In this document: piece after piece, positions 43,977-64,000 of the stretch
How positions within the stretch are numbered: the stretch's first letter is position 1
Layout: every line of letters begins with the position of its first letter
Source: Diphasiastrum complanatum
Taxonomy: Eukaryota > Streptophyta > Lycopodiopsida > Lycopodiales > Lycopodiaceae
NCBI GenBank assembly: GCA_029204225.1
Contig: CM055110.1
Span: forward strand, 44,299,186-44,363,185
Direction: 5' to 3'
DNA: 64,000 bases
Made by a program: the position numbers and the translations under genes
The notes under the pieces: generated by a model
Seen by the model: only the letters and a program-made list of their open reading frames with translations
Database searches by the model: none
What the model was told of the DNA's origin: nothing

Positions 43977-46900
43977 TTGAAAAAAAAAAACAAAAAACAA
44001 AAACAAAATACTTTTAATTGGTCAGCCAACCCACCTGCTGAACAAATTGCTGTTGAGGAAAAATTCTGTAATACGCATATTCGAAAAGTATTTGCTTGTC
44101 TGGAAAAAGAAAATGGTGAATCCTCTATTGATACTCTTGTCCCTTCTACTGCTCCTACTTCACCTCACCCGTTAATTTTTACAGAAGACCTTGATGAAGA
44201 CAGTGCTTCTCAGTTAGAGTCTTTCTCACAAGAAATCTGTGATGTGGGAAATCAATCTGCCTTTGAATTTTGTCAAGCCAATAGCTACCAAGTATCATTG
44301 GTACCTAGTCGTGTCATTGAGTTTAAATATGCAAAAACTGCTTATAAACTTTGGAGCCTTCCTTCTGTCAACTTCCTAGCACCTATCTCTATTGAGCTCT
44401 GGATTGCTCTTGCTCATTTCACTGATGTAGAAGTCCAAGCATGCAAGCTCGCTGCTTTGCATGAGAATCCTTCTTTTGATACTCCTATTGCCTTTGATAA
44501 TGTTATCAAGATGAGCAGATTTGAACCTTCAAGATGTCCTTCTGAGCAGACCGGGGCTAGAACTAGAGGCCATTTTGACACTGGCTTTAACAGAATGAAC
44601 CTTCATCAAGCTAGAATCTAGAACTGGAAAAGACCCTTCTTTAAGTGCAGATGCAGTGATAAGTGCAAAAACAATTATTCTATCATATGGTTTGATCACT
44701 CTATTTGGTATATTATGAATCATCTTTCCATTTTCTTTCCTGGTGCGTCTTTGCAAAATCAGCTTAATACCTTTTTCCTTTGGTTGCATAAACCTGCTAG
44801 AGAGGTTGTCAAGTCCCACATTGTCTTTCTGTATATCCGACAATACATGATTGATGCTGCCATTGAACTTATTATTAACCCTACTGCTAAACTCCTTGCA
44901 CACCTTGGCGATGCTAAAAACGTTCGAGAAATTGAACGTCTTTTGAAAAAACCTAGCTTCTCTACCTTGCAAGACAAATACTTCCAAAATACTAGCAAAA
45001 AAACGGGTTCCTTCAATCTGAACTCCAAGCTTAGTCATATCAGACAGTGGCAATAACATGAAAAGAAAGTATTTTCCAAACAAAGGCAAAGAGAGGCAAA
45101 GCGGTGGTGGAGAGGGGGATCTTCCTATGGGAAAGCTGAACTTTTACCGTGATTGATCCATGTGTAGGAGGATTTAGAAGAAACAAGGATATTGGAGGTC
45201 AGCAATACTGGTAGACAACGACTAGTGGTTAAAAGAGACAGAGGGAAGTTTTTTTTTGCATTTACATTATTATAACAGATGCTTTGAGAGAATTGATGTT
45301 AAACAACTATATGCTGAAACCTTCAGATTTTTTGTCATATTGATGAGACTTTTGAGCTTATCGTGTTTGGTTGGTCTTACTTTCCACATTTGAAGCATGA
45401 ATGATATAAACCCTTTCAAGTTTTCTGTGATTTCGATGTTGACAACATTCCACCTTGTACTTGCGCTTACACTGAACGTTTTAAAGAGTTCATTTCCGAA
45501 ATTTTTGGGCATGTTATCTCGATGGATACTGGAATTATTAGAAGCAAAGTTTTAAAGAATGACTTGAACAAAGGACTTAATCACATCGCATTGCACCAAT
45601 TTAATATAAATGAGGTAGCTTTAGAACTTTATCGTGGATGGTTTGAATTGGCAAGTTTTTTACCTACTTATCAAAATATTGATCATGAGACTGTTATGGA
45701 ACATGCCTTGATTTGCAAAGATGCTGTAACAAACTTTTAAAAAAATACCAAGTGGCTACATGGAAAAAGTATTATGAATGAAAAACTTACAAATGCCATT
45801 GATGAGCGTAATTGGATTACTACCAATCTATATGTGAATGGTGTGGATAAGGCTCAACATAACCCATGTTTTATGTGCATCTATTTTGTAAGAAATTTGG
45901 TTTTAGAAAGATTGTCGAGTCCAGATTTTGCCCCGTTTTCAAAAGAAAATGATAATACACTAGACATGGCTATGATTGAGATCCAAGATACTTTTACTAC
46001 TAAAATACCTGATTTTCTAATAGGAAAGAAGAATTACCTTTCTTACTTTGTACTTTCAAAACACATAAAAATGCGTTCAGATGGATTACAAACGCACATG
46101 ACTGCTATTTTTCTAAAGTGGCCATGTTTATTTTCGGAGCTCTTGGTATGCTGACTCCGCTCCTTATGGAGAGAGAAGGCCTTAAGACAACTTCATACCG
46201 GAGTATCCTAAATGTGGATACCAACTTATTCTGGCAGTGCGATTCATCTACTAAATTTTATCTTAATGTGCCTAACAAAATCACTTCGATGTGATCGACT
46301 GACATCGCGAAATGCTATGAAAATATTCATCTTAATGGTCCTGATGGGCTAAAAATAGTAATACGGAGAATGATAGGGTATGCATTCAAGTCTTGTAAAA
46401 ACAAAAAACTTGCCTATCAATGGAAATCGAGCCTTAAGCAGTTTGATTGATAATGGGTTACTTATCAAACTAATAATTGGACTGTGATTGACATGGAACC
46501 TCTTTGCCAATATAATGATATACTGATTGACAATTGCAAAGTAAGATTAGGAAACAGGACTTGGAAACATGTTAGTGGTATTCCTATGGGTTTTGCCTGT
46601 TCCCCTACATGGTGTAATTGGTATCTGTCATTCTTTGAATTACATTTTATGAAAAGGCTTGCCAGACTTGGAAAGGTGATACCTACGTGCCTTCAAGCAT
46701 ACTTTCTGTTATATTGATGATATTTGTTTCATAAACAATACAGATGCTCTTGTATTTCTAGACAAGGAGCAACCTCGTGTCAATGATAATGCCTTATGGA
46801 TCTATCCCTTGGAGTACCTCACCATAGAAAATGAAGACGCTTCGGAGAATACAGTCAATTTTTTGAATATTACCACTACCCTTGATTCTCTTTCAAGTAA

Positions 46901-47177
46901 ATTTCATATGAAAAAATTTGACAAGCGAAGGGAACTTCCGTTTTCGTTTTTCCAGTATATACACTTAACTGCCAATAGGCCGATTATGAACTCATATAAA
47001 GTTATTATCGCTCAAATTATTGCTGCCATGTATTGTTGTAGCGAACATGATACTTTTATGGATGAGGTCGGAAACATTGTTCTTGCTTTTCAAAATAATG
47101 GCTTCATGAGAGGAAGATTATATGAGATTATAAACAACCTATTCTTACACAAGAGGTCAAGGACAAGAAGGGCCTAG
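43977..47177 (+). pseudogene. reverse-transcriptase element, Penelope-like affinity (tentative)
   Basis: Successive plus frames form one decayed long protein: 43,977-44,621, 44,625-45,054, then 45,410-45,740, 45,774-46,154, 46,200-46,450, 46,484-46,690 and 46,690-47,177. Visible blocks: a CTCAYTERFKEF motif near 45,455; GHVIS near 45,508; RT motif A as TDIAKCYE (Asp at 46,301); motif B as SGIPMGFACSPTWCN near 46,570; catalytic YIDD at 46,710-46,721; IYPLEYL near 46,800; and FDKRRELPF at 46,918-46,944. There are no LTRs, gag knuckle, or copia or gypsy signatures. From memory these blocks resemble RTs of algae, protists and invertebrates with (F)RYIDD and DKR-type motifs. No GIY-YIG endonuclease was found. 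Many frameshifts: inactive. Confidence 0.65.
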
Positions 47178-47636
47178 GTGGAGGGTGGCCACACCTTGTA
47201 TGAGCTCACACTTAGGGCATCGCAAGACGACATCGAGGCTCCACATTTGAAGTGGTAGAGGCAAGGGAAGTGGGCCAACTCACAACAAGGTGTCCATGGC
47301 CATGTAGAGAATGAGCCCTACTAACTTTGCTCCTTATACATGGTAGCTTGGCAAGTGCCCCCTCGTTAGTAGGTGGAATGGCCTTAAATTTTGTTATTTT
47401 AGATTTCCATATGAAGGCTATAACTTCATATTGGATCTTTTATTCAATAGGCCCTACCTAATGTAGGATAGTGCTAGGCCATCTTGCTTTGCAATTTGAC
47501 ATTCCAACAAAAGTGGGGCAAAACATAGTAATAATAGCTCTACATGGACTTGCTAATATCCATGAAATTCTAGTGTTCATGGGTTAATTTTTACTATTCA
47601 TATTGGCCTTTGTGCATTGTTTATGTTCGATCTATC
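47178..47636. other. spacer, no gene recognised
   Basis: The first 150 bases are less AT-rich than the surroundings and may be the 3' tail of the RT element or the edge of another repeat. No poly(A) tract or terminal repeat marks an end. Confidence 0.3.
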
Positions 47637-47980
47637 ACCTTATTGTTACCCCAAAATGGACACAAAGGCCACCAATATTCAGAAGCCCAAACAAACTCTA
47701 GTATTCACTCCCATCCTACGACCTCCTAATTGGTCAATAGTATGTCATGTTCATGCAAAAGTTTTAAAGCATGCCATTGGTAGTGTCTTAACAAAGCCCA
47801 AAGAGTGTAAGAAGGATTACCTAGTATAAATTACATGTAGACAACTACTTGACACGAAGAACAACTATACTATCAAAAAACAAAAGGCATTTGCCATGGT
47901 TTATAGTGCTACGTAATATTGGCATTATCTATTGGCTAATTCTTTGTTGAAAATTAAGACTTTTATATTTGTTAACAAGC
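47637..47980 (+). pseudogene. gypsy RNase H fragment
   Basis: The reading frame contains LRPPNWSIVCHVHAKVLKHAIGSVL, then QLLDTKNNYTIKKQKAFAMV and YWHYLLANSLLKIKTF. This matches the order and spacing of the gypsy RNase H seen near 5,715-5,950. The first catalytic Asp is changed (HVHAK where HVxxD is expected). Stops interrupt it at 47,827 and 47,914. It is an isolated fragment without RT or integrase. Confidence 0.7.
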
Positions 47981-48504
47981 TGGGAAGTCACTTGGTGGTT
48001 GTTACCTCTTCAAGCATTTGAGTTCAAAGTTAATTAGAGGAAATGTAAGGAACATTAGTTGGTAGACCACATGCCAAGGTGTAATGTGCTTAGTTGTAAG
48101 AAAGAGGTCAAAAATGAACTTTCTAGATGCCGTTTAATTTTGAATTGATGCAATTTAACGTGGCTAATCATATAAATTTTTTTTTGAAAGAAAACTCTTA
48201 TTGTTTTTTCATTTTTTTATTGAAAAATTAAATGCTTGAACACAATAAGCTCACAAATTTGTTAGATTATCTCTTTATATTTTTCTTTCTAAATAGGCCT
48301 TTTCAATAGCTCTCTCTAAACCTTCAAATTTAGATATTTTGTTGAATTAACATTGAGATATATTCAATTTATTGTGATTCTCTACGGACAAAAACTTTAA
48401 TTTGAGATAAAACCAATCTCAACACAATCCTTGTCAAATGCAAGTGTCAATGAACTATAGCTCTTTGTCTTTTTAAGTTTTTGTCTAATCTTTTATGACT
48501 TTGT

Positions 48505-48505
<1 letters not shown>

Positions 48506-48557
<52 letters not shown>
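48506..48557 (+). repeat. (CA)n microsatellite
   Basis: About 26 uninterrupted CA units are present. The surrounding 47,990-48,880 is AT-rich and otherwise featureless; it is the 3' flank of the phosphatase gene. Confidence 0.97.
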
Positions 48558-48558
<1 letters not shown>

Positions 48559-48885
48559 CTAAAATTATATTCACCATGTTATGGAACCAATGCCAAATCT
48601 TCTCCAAAACTTGTTAGTTATGAGAAAATCTTTAATATAAGCAAAATGACTCCATAAATACTTATTTCTTTAATAGGATCCTACCAGGCAATCTTAGGAT
48701 ACTATGCCAAGTTGCTAATTCTTGATTAGCAAATCCATCCAAATTGAAACCTTGAGCTCTTTAAAGGCAATCTAGATTTTCTATGCCAAAAGTAGTTGGT
48801 GCATGGAGGGCTGAATTGAAATAAGAACTCATGAAACTCGCTTATGGTCCATTGACATTGGAAGAAAAAAAAGAGAGGTTGGATT

Positions 48886-58025
<9,140 letters not shown>

Positions 58026-59090
58026 TTGACCGGCAAACCCACTATGCTTGTGAAAACAATTCACTATATTAAACCTGGATATCAAACAAGTTCAGACCAT
58101 AATATAGGCAATGGATCAACAGCTCACACATTCCAACTGCTTTTTTTAAGAGCTTTTGATTCTTAGAAACAGGCAATTGAGCTGCATACAGATGGGGCTT
58201 GCAGGGAGCTTGTTCTTGACTGATAACAGAAATTCTATACCTCCATGCTTTCAACTTCTCCTTGTCTTAAATCATAAGGGACGTACTTTAAAGTTTACGC
58301 TTGCTAAAAAGATAAGAACCAAGAAGAGATTTATATTTTCTGCAACTGTTTTCCGTAAATGAGGTCAGCCATCCTCTGCATTCAAAACCAGGATACGATC
58401 AAAGCCTTGTGCATGCAGTGCTAGTTACTCTGATACGAAAAGCCAAACGACATCAAAGGGAACAACTTTTCTGGCCCTTCAGTTTCCTGAGACCGTCTGT
58501 GTCTACCGACCATAGCCCAAAAGTATATACCGGATTGATTCTGTTGATTCTTTTCACATGTAGTTGACGTTTCTAACATAAAAAATGCATCGATTATATA
58601 ATCACGTTTACCACTAGAGATGAGCCAAATATTTCAGAAATATATACGAACTCGAGAAGGTGGTATATATTTTAAAAATATGAGCTGCGAGAAGAGTGGA
58701 GAAGCATTCGGAACAAAAAGATCTATATATACATATACGCATACATGGAGCAGCTGCTCAGTCAGAATTCTTCGGGCATAAATCATAATCGAAAACAAGT
58801 ACAATGCAATTAGTCAATGGCTACACATGACAGAGTCAGAAAGCAAACCGACCCAAGCAGCTTGACTTCAGTGATTGCATTGCCTTCTATCACGGCTCTG
58901 CATAGAAATAGCAGCCTGAGCCAACCGACTACACAAGATCAAAAAGAGATAGCAGGCTGCTCAGTGCTGAGAGGTCCCACTGCCGCTCTTTTGATCAGGA
59001 ATCCACCGAACACACTCAGCAAATCTCCAGTACCATCACGCCTCCTCCTCCTCTCCCTATTCAGGCTGCAACTAAACAAATCTCGTGAAA
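58026..59090 (-). promoter_or_regulatory. upstream region of the PAP gene
   Basis: TATA-like stretches on the sense strand occur near 58,580-58,590 (ATTATATAATC) and 58,720-58,735 (GTATATATAG). A GTATATAC word at 58,523-58,530 fits the GNATATNC (P1BS) consensus bound by PHR-type phosphate-starvation factors. The true transcription start cannot be placed from sequence. No other gene was recognised here. Confidence 0.4.
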
Positions 59091-59093
59091 TAC

Positions 59094-59108
59094 ACACATA
59101 CATACACA

Positions 59109-59193
<85 letters not shown>

Positions 59194-59212
59194 ACACACA
59201 CACACACACATA
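59094..59212 (+). repeat. compound (CT)n-(CA)n microsatellite
   Basis: About 20 CT units (59,110-59,150) pass directly into about 30 CA units (to 59,210) with one CCC interruption, then TATATA. It lies about 1.1 kb upstream of the phosphatase start codon. Confidence 0.97.
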
Positions 59213-61778
59213 TATACAAATTGATGGGTTTGACAATGCAAAACAAGAGTGATGCTCAATTTATTACCACTCTACCCAGCAGCCATCATTCCACCCACTA
59301 ATCTTGACTTGTTGCCTACACTTCTCTATTCCTTTTTTTTGGGTGGCTTATATGCATCTTTTCTTCCTTGGGGTCCTCAGGGTTCCTCATATCTTAAGGG
59401 CATGGATGAATTATTTAACATGCTCACAATCAAATTTATCTACAGTTCAACCAATGGTTTTTTGATAAATGCGATAAAAGCTTTGATCAATTACCCACTT
59501 TCACAAATGTAGAACATTTTACTCCCACACTCACATTTTAGCTGTCTTTAGAAATCGGTTCACAACTAGATCTCCAACAATTTAAAACCCTTACAAAATT
59601 TATAAAAATAAATACAATTTTTGCCAAAGTACAATATACACTAGTAATATTATTCTATGTACCGATGAAACTTTGCACACTTTTGAACCTAAGACAGGTG
59701 AAGATCTGTTTGACAATACTCTGTTATTAGAGTTCTACTCCCTTAAAAAGATAAAGCGTTCTAGACCAGATAACAGGACTAAGATTTTTTTTGAAGAAAC
59801 TAGTCGAAGCGGGAGTGCACATCATTATATGGAGTAGCATGAGATATTTGAAGGTCATGAAAATACTGCAGACCTGCTTCCATGAAGAAATGCAACAAAG
59901 ATTTTCCAAAGGTAGCTCAAAATTTTACACATTAACACTTGCTATCACGTTGTCAACAACAATGTCAGGATTGTTAAAGCGCTCAATTGAACAATGTATT
60001 CAGCAATACCTGCAAAATAAATTATCAATATTTTTTTGGTACTTTTTGAAACTATGTCAGTACCAACCCAAGAGTGTTTCAGACTTTCTACTCGTTATTT
60101 TGTACTATGTTATTACCAATTGCCTAAATTTTAGTATTGTTTGGTACTATTTTAACACCAAGCTGAAACTGTTTCAAACTATTTTGGATATCAATTCTTA
60201 ATGTTTGGTACCTATTGCCTCTGTTACTATGTACCAATATTTGATACTATTTACCAATTTTATTGTTTATATGCTCCTTTAAAACTGTGAGGGTAGTTTT
60301 TGGTAATGTCTGATATTTACCTTTTGTTTCTACAGATATTTTTGCCCAAAATAAGTGTGAGGTCTGGCGTGAAGACTTCAACGAAATTCTTTACGTCAAC
60401 AAGAATAAACTAGGAGATCACATCTCTTCATGCAATCCTCCTGCCTATATTCGTCACACAGACATGCAATACTCCATATGTCTCAATTAGAGTGTCTAGG
60501 TCTTCTCAAGGTAATTAGTCACAAACAGGCCTCAACATGGAATTAAATCTCAGCGTGACCAATAATCTTGAGTACTGGAGGGCCGGTCTACCATATTAGG
60601 ACTATTCCAGGTCCTTAACCGAATATGGCCATAACATTCTTCCCTCCTTAAACTGCTTCTATCCTTAGAAGCTCCTCAAGACAGGAAAGAATTACAGGAA
60701 CAGTTCTTTTAACTTTCAATATTAACCGAGAAAATCGTTATCCTTAGTCTGACTTTCACATCAAACAAGCTGCAACTAATTTTTGTACATGTTACATACA
60801 CAAAAAATCAATGTACAATATAATGCATAGATTTGAATGGTTATTTCATTTTTGAGTGGGAGTTTCAGTTACAGCTTTCTGATTTATTGGGATGAAGGTT
60901 GAAAGGTCGAGGCATTCTTCAACTTGTAAATCCTATGCTGGTGCTTGTAAATGTTCACAATCATATTCCAGCATGATTTTTGAGTTTCAAATAGGGTAGG
61001 AGATTAGTTGCTGTCAGGGTTTGTGCTCCTTGCAACATTACTAGTATGTGCTCACATGCATATTCCAGCATGATCTATGAATGATGGTATGGGTGGAGTT
61101 TATTAAAGTTAGAGTTTGTGTTCCTTGGATGGTTTTTAGTTTTTGCTTAAGAGTGAAGGGGTATTAAAGGTGTTAAAGATGGATACAGAGTTAAAGATCC
61201 ACATGAAGTACCTATTTTTGAGACTTAAGTGCAATTTCAAATAGTTACAAATGTACCAAAATTGGTACTTCGATAGTACCGAATTTGGTAGTCTCAAGTA
61301 CCGAATGGAAAATCTGTAATTTATGAATAGGAACTTTGGAGATTCAAACAAGCAGTACTTGTTTTTCAAATGTAAAAGAAAATTTCAGTCAATACTATAA
61401 TTGAGACTCCGATAGTACCAAGAAATGTAGCCTGAACTTATAAACAAAAAAAATCAGAATATTGATAGATAGGTGATTCAACTTACCAAATTGGTACTCA
61501 TAAGTTTCAAAACGAGTACTATGAAAGTATCAAATGAATCATTATAAGGCACAAAGATTACTTGCATCCTGATCTTAGGCTTTAAGCAAGATCTTGATCT
61601 TTCTAGTAGTTCCTTGATGCATGTATGATATAGTCGAAGTAGGTCAAGTGCTTTGATAAAAATCAAGATTTTTGTCTTGTTGTCATGTGATTGTGCTTCA
61701 TCTTAACATGCTTTTGACATTGCCATTGTGTTGAGAATACTCCTTTATCCTACGGTTGCAATTCTGGGTAGCTTTGAG
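59213..61778. other. AT-rich intergenic DNA, no gene recognised
   Basis: The word GGTACTATTT or GGTACTT and its complement recur many times at 60,030-60,260 and again at 61,250-61,530, giving a loose, irregular repeat. A 136-codon plus frame (59,791-60,201) overlaps this region and has no motif. The 5' LTR expected for the copia remnant at 61,779 is not found here. Confidence 0.4.
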
Positions 61779-62335
61779 ATGGCAAACATGGGAGAGTCCA
61801 TTTCGAGCAAAAATAACAAATTGGACATAGTTTCCAATTATGCAGTATGGAAATTCAAGATGAAAAACGTTCTGATAGAGAAGGAATTGTAGGATGTCAT
61901 CACAAGTGCGAAGACTGTCAAAGTGTTTGACAGAAAGATGAGGAGGGCATTAACCTTCATCAACTTGTCAGTGAAAGACCACATCATTACCCACATCAGT
62001 GATGCCGTGACATGCATGGGATGTACTGAAGGAGTAGTTCGAGATGTCAAATCCATCAAGAATTATATTTTTGAAGTCAAACTTGAATAGTGCCCGAATG
62101 GAGTAAGGGGAGCACATTCAGACTTATATGACCAGAATCAAGACAATGAGAGATGAATTGCATTCGATTGGTGAGTGCATATGTGATGTAGAGCTAGTGC
62201 ACAATGCATTGTGTGGCATTGTAGAGCCCTATTAGATTTTCGTGAGCAGGATAGCATCAAGAAAAGGCTATCAACTTTTGACGAGCTAGAATCAATCAAT
62301 TCTTGTTACAACATGACTTTACTTCAAATTATGCC
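61779..62335 (+). pseudogene. copia gag remnant
   Basis: It starts ATGGCAAACATGG and reads SNYAVWKFKMKNVLIEKEL near the N-terminus, the usual copia gag block, followed by INLSVKDHI. Many stops and frameshifts follow. At about 62,330 the sequence jumps directly to the C-terminal RT, so protease, integrase and most of RT have been deleted. Confidence 0.7.
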
Positions 62336-63290
62336 GACTCTAATGTCTATCTCAAACACAGAGGCTCAAGCTATGTTATAATAGCTCTATACGTTGATGA
62401 CTCTCTAATTATCGGCAATTCAAATCAGAAGAGACAAAGTCTCTATTATCGAAGGAATTCAAAATGACCGATTTAAGTCCAATGCACTACCTTCTCCACA
62501 TGCATGGAACACTGCAAGTCGATAGACTCGCCCATGGATCCAAGATTCAAATTATCATAGGACATGTGCCAAAATACTGAAGCAGAGAAGAAGGAAATGT
62601 GCAAATACCCCTATCAGTTCGTAGTTGGATCGATCATGTATGCCATGATCTACACACGACCTGATCTAGCCTTTATAGTCAACACACTATTGCAATATAT
62701 GTCGAAATCCTGGCCTGCCTCATTGGAGAGCTCTATTGAGAACATTAAGGTACATTCAAGTCGTGAAACACTATGCTTTGCGCTATAATGGAGATATAGA
62801 GGATGCTCTAATTCTACACGCTTATTCTGACTTTGATTGATTTGGAGATGTGGACACTAAAAAATTTACTTATGGCTACTTATGCTTTATAACAGGAGGA
62901 CCCATCTCATGGAATAGTCGAAAGTAAAAATGCATTTTTTTGTCTTCCACAGAGTCCAAATATGTCGCAGCCACCTTTGTTGTAAAAGAGATTATCTGAC
63001 TCAGAAGATTGCTCATGGATCTGAAGTTCTCTCAAATCAAACCAACTAAACTCCATTGTGACAATCAGAACTGCATTGCTCTATCTTTGAACCCACAAAA
63101 TCACTCCAGAGCCAAGCATATTGAAGATCAATGTTATTTTCTTAGAGAGAAAGTTCTGAACAAATATGTCGAATTAAGTTACTGTCATACCGATACTATG
63201 TTGGCTAACATTTTGACAAAACCTTTGTCAAGGGAAAAGTATATTGCCTTAGCAACCATATTAAACTTCATTCAAGATCCTAGGAGTTAA
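62336..63290 (+). pseudogene. copia RT C-terminus and RNase H remnant
   Basis: The RT catalytic block ALYVDDSLIIGN lies at 62,384-62,420 (YVDD at 62,390-62,401). Piece 62,564-62,788 holds YPYQFVVGSIMYAMIYTRPDLAF, a standard copia RT end. RNase H pieces follow, with ESKYVAA-like sequence near 62,955. The last frame (63,009-63,290) contains LHCDNQNCIALS, RAKHIEDQCYFLRE and ANILTKPLSREKY. Stops occur between the pieces, so the copy is dead. Confidence 0.82.
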
Positions 63291-63292
63291 GC

Positions 63293-63303
63293 TTAAGGGG
63301 GAG
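63293..63303 (+). other. copia polypurine tract
   Basis: An AAGGGGGAG tract lies directly before TGTTAGAG and marks the junction to the 3' LTR. It is the expected plus-strand primer site. Confidence 0.8.
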
Positions 63304-64000
63304 TGTTAGAGTTTAATCTCTACTCCTACTCACCTAAATTCATCTCCCGAGTACTCCTAAACCATGTAAATATCCACTCTCAATAACAGTCTACAACCTT
63401 TGAAGCAGAGCAGGATTGACTCGACATACTCGACTCCATTGACATTGACTCAAGGGAAACGGCCGACTCGACTCATTCAACACCCTTGACTGTCGACTGT
63501 CACCACTCAAAAGAGAGCTCTTACTTTGTTCTATCCTAGTACCAATCAAACTATGTCACCGTTCAAACTACTACCATGCAGTAACTACACTATTTCATGA
63601 CTATTACTTACACAATTTACACTAAACGGTACAATTGTCATCTTCACGACCACTGTAACTCATGTACAAATATATACATTATAGAACAATGATACATTAG
63701 AATTAGAGTAAGTCAGTCAAAGATTGATGAATGATAGAGATCAATAGAAGCGTGAATCAGAGTTCCTATGTGAACTCCATTGTATCAGACTATTTGATTT
63801 CATAGAATCAGAGATCACTAGAGAGAGTGAGAGCAATTCAAGAAGTAGAGATATTACTCAATTTGTAGCCAACAAAGCAGGATCACAACACATAGCGCAT
63901 TAGTACTGCGAGCCATTCTCGGGGATGTGATTGTGATATGATCGTTGTTATCACAACAACTAATACATAGATTCTCTAGTTTCTCTTTATGTGTACTTAC
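63304..64000 (+). mobile_element. copia 3' LTR (right limit uncertain)
   Basis: It begins TGTTAGAGTTTAATC right after the polypurine tract. A possible end is ATCACAACA near 63,957, but no partner LTR is available and the LTR could extend past the window. It contains a cluster of GACTCGAC/ACTCGAC words near 63,418-63,475 and a TATATA stretch near 63,670. Confidence 0.65.

Noticed and set aside
44529-45089. 186-codon minus-strand open frame
   Set aside because: It lies antisense to the RT-element coding frames and has no motif; it is a shadow frame.
58817-59259. 135-codon plus frame and minus frames upstream of the phosphatase
   Set aside because: Much of their length is the (CT)n-(CA)n repeat, and the remaining N-terminal part has no motif or splice support.

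Overview
This window looks like nuclear DNA from a land plant with a large, retrotransposon-rich genome, most likely a gymnosperm such as a conifer. Evidence for this is nested and fragmentary Ty1/copia and Ty3/gypsy elements, canonical GT-AG plant introns, AT-rich intergenic DNA and a plant-type purple acid phosphatase gene spread over 9 kb. The species cannot be named from sequence alone. || Layout. 1-10,960: a gypsy-family 3' LTR (612-1478), then a decayed Ty3/gypsy element with protease, RT, RNase H and integrase remnants, a long 3' extra-ORF zone, and a related 3' LTR (10,198-10,960). 10,967-12,320: eroded, unrecognised spliced coding remnants. 13,178-19,210: a nearly complete minus-strand Ty1/copia element with paired 650-bp LTRs, PBS and PPT, whose reverse transcriptase is replaced by about 360 open codons of unrelated sequence. 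19,490-21,344: a G-box-rich promoter and an unrecognised spliced gene. 25,179-26,106: a gypsy RT fragment ending at a (CTC)n-(CT)n microsatellite. 30,410-31,443: a minus-strand gypsy gag. 33,718-39,115: an unrecognised multi-exon minus-strand gene with stops and frameshifts, split by a 2.7-kb internally deleted copia element. 39,266-43,020: a repeat field with at least seven related hairpins, a 0.77-kb tandem duplication, and a 670-bp inverted-repeat element containing a 100-bp-arm foldback. 43,977-47,177: a decayed reverse-transcriptase element of an unusual, Penelope-like-looking lineage. 48,886-58,025: an intact 12-exon, 621-codon purple acid phosphatase gene (PAP27-like, minus strand). 58,026-59,220: its upstream region, with a compound microsatellite. 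61,779 to near the window end: a decayed copia element with its 3' LTR. || Only the phosphatase gene looks intact and functional. It probably encodes a secreted metallophosphoesterase; the exon chain joins in phase across all 11 GT-AG introns, and all seven metal-ligand positions are present. One of its splice donors is followed almost immediately by a 213-bp (CT)n tract. Most other coding sequence belongs to mobile elements. || Candidate unusual systems are the RT-less copia with a replacement ORF, the RT element at 44-47 kb, and the hairpin-repeat field beside the unknown disrupted gene.
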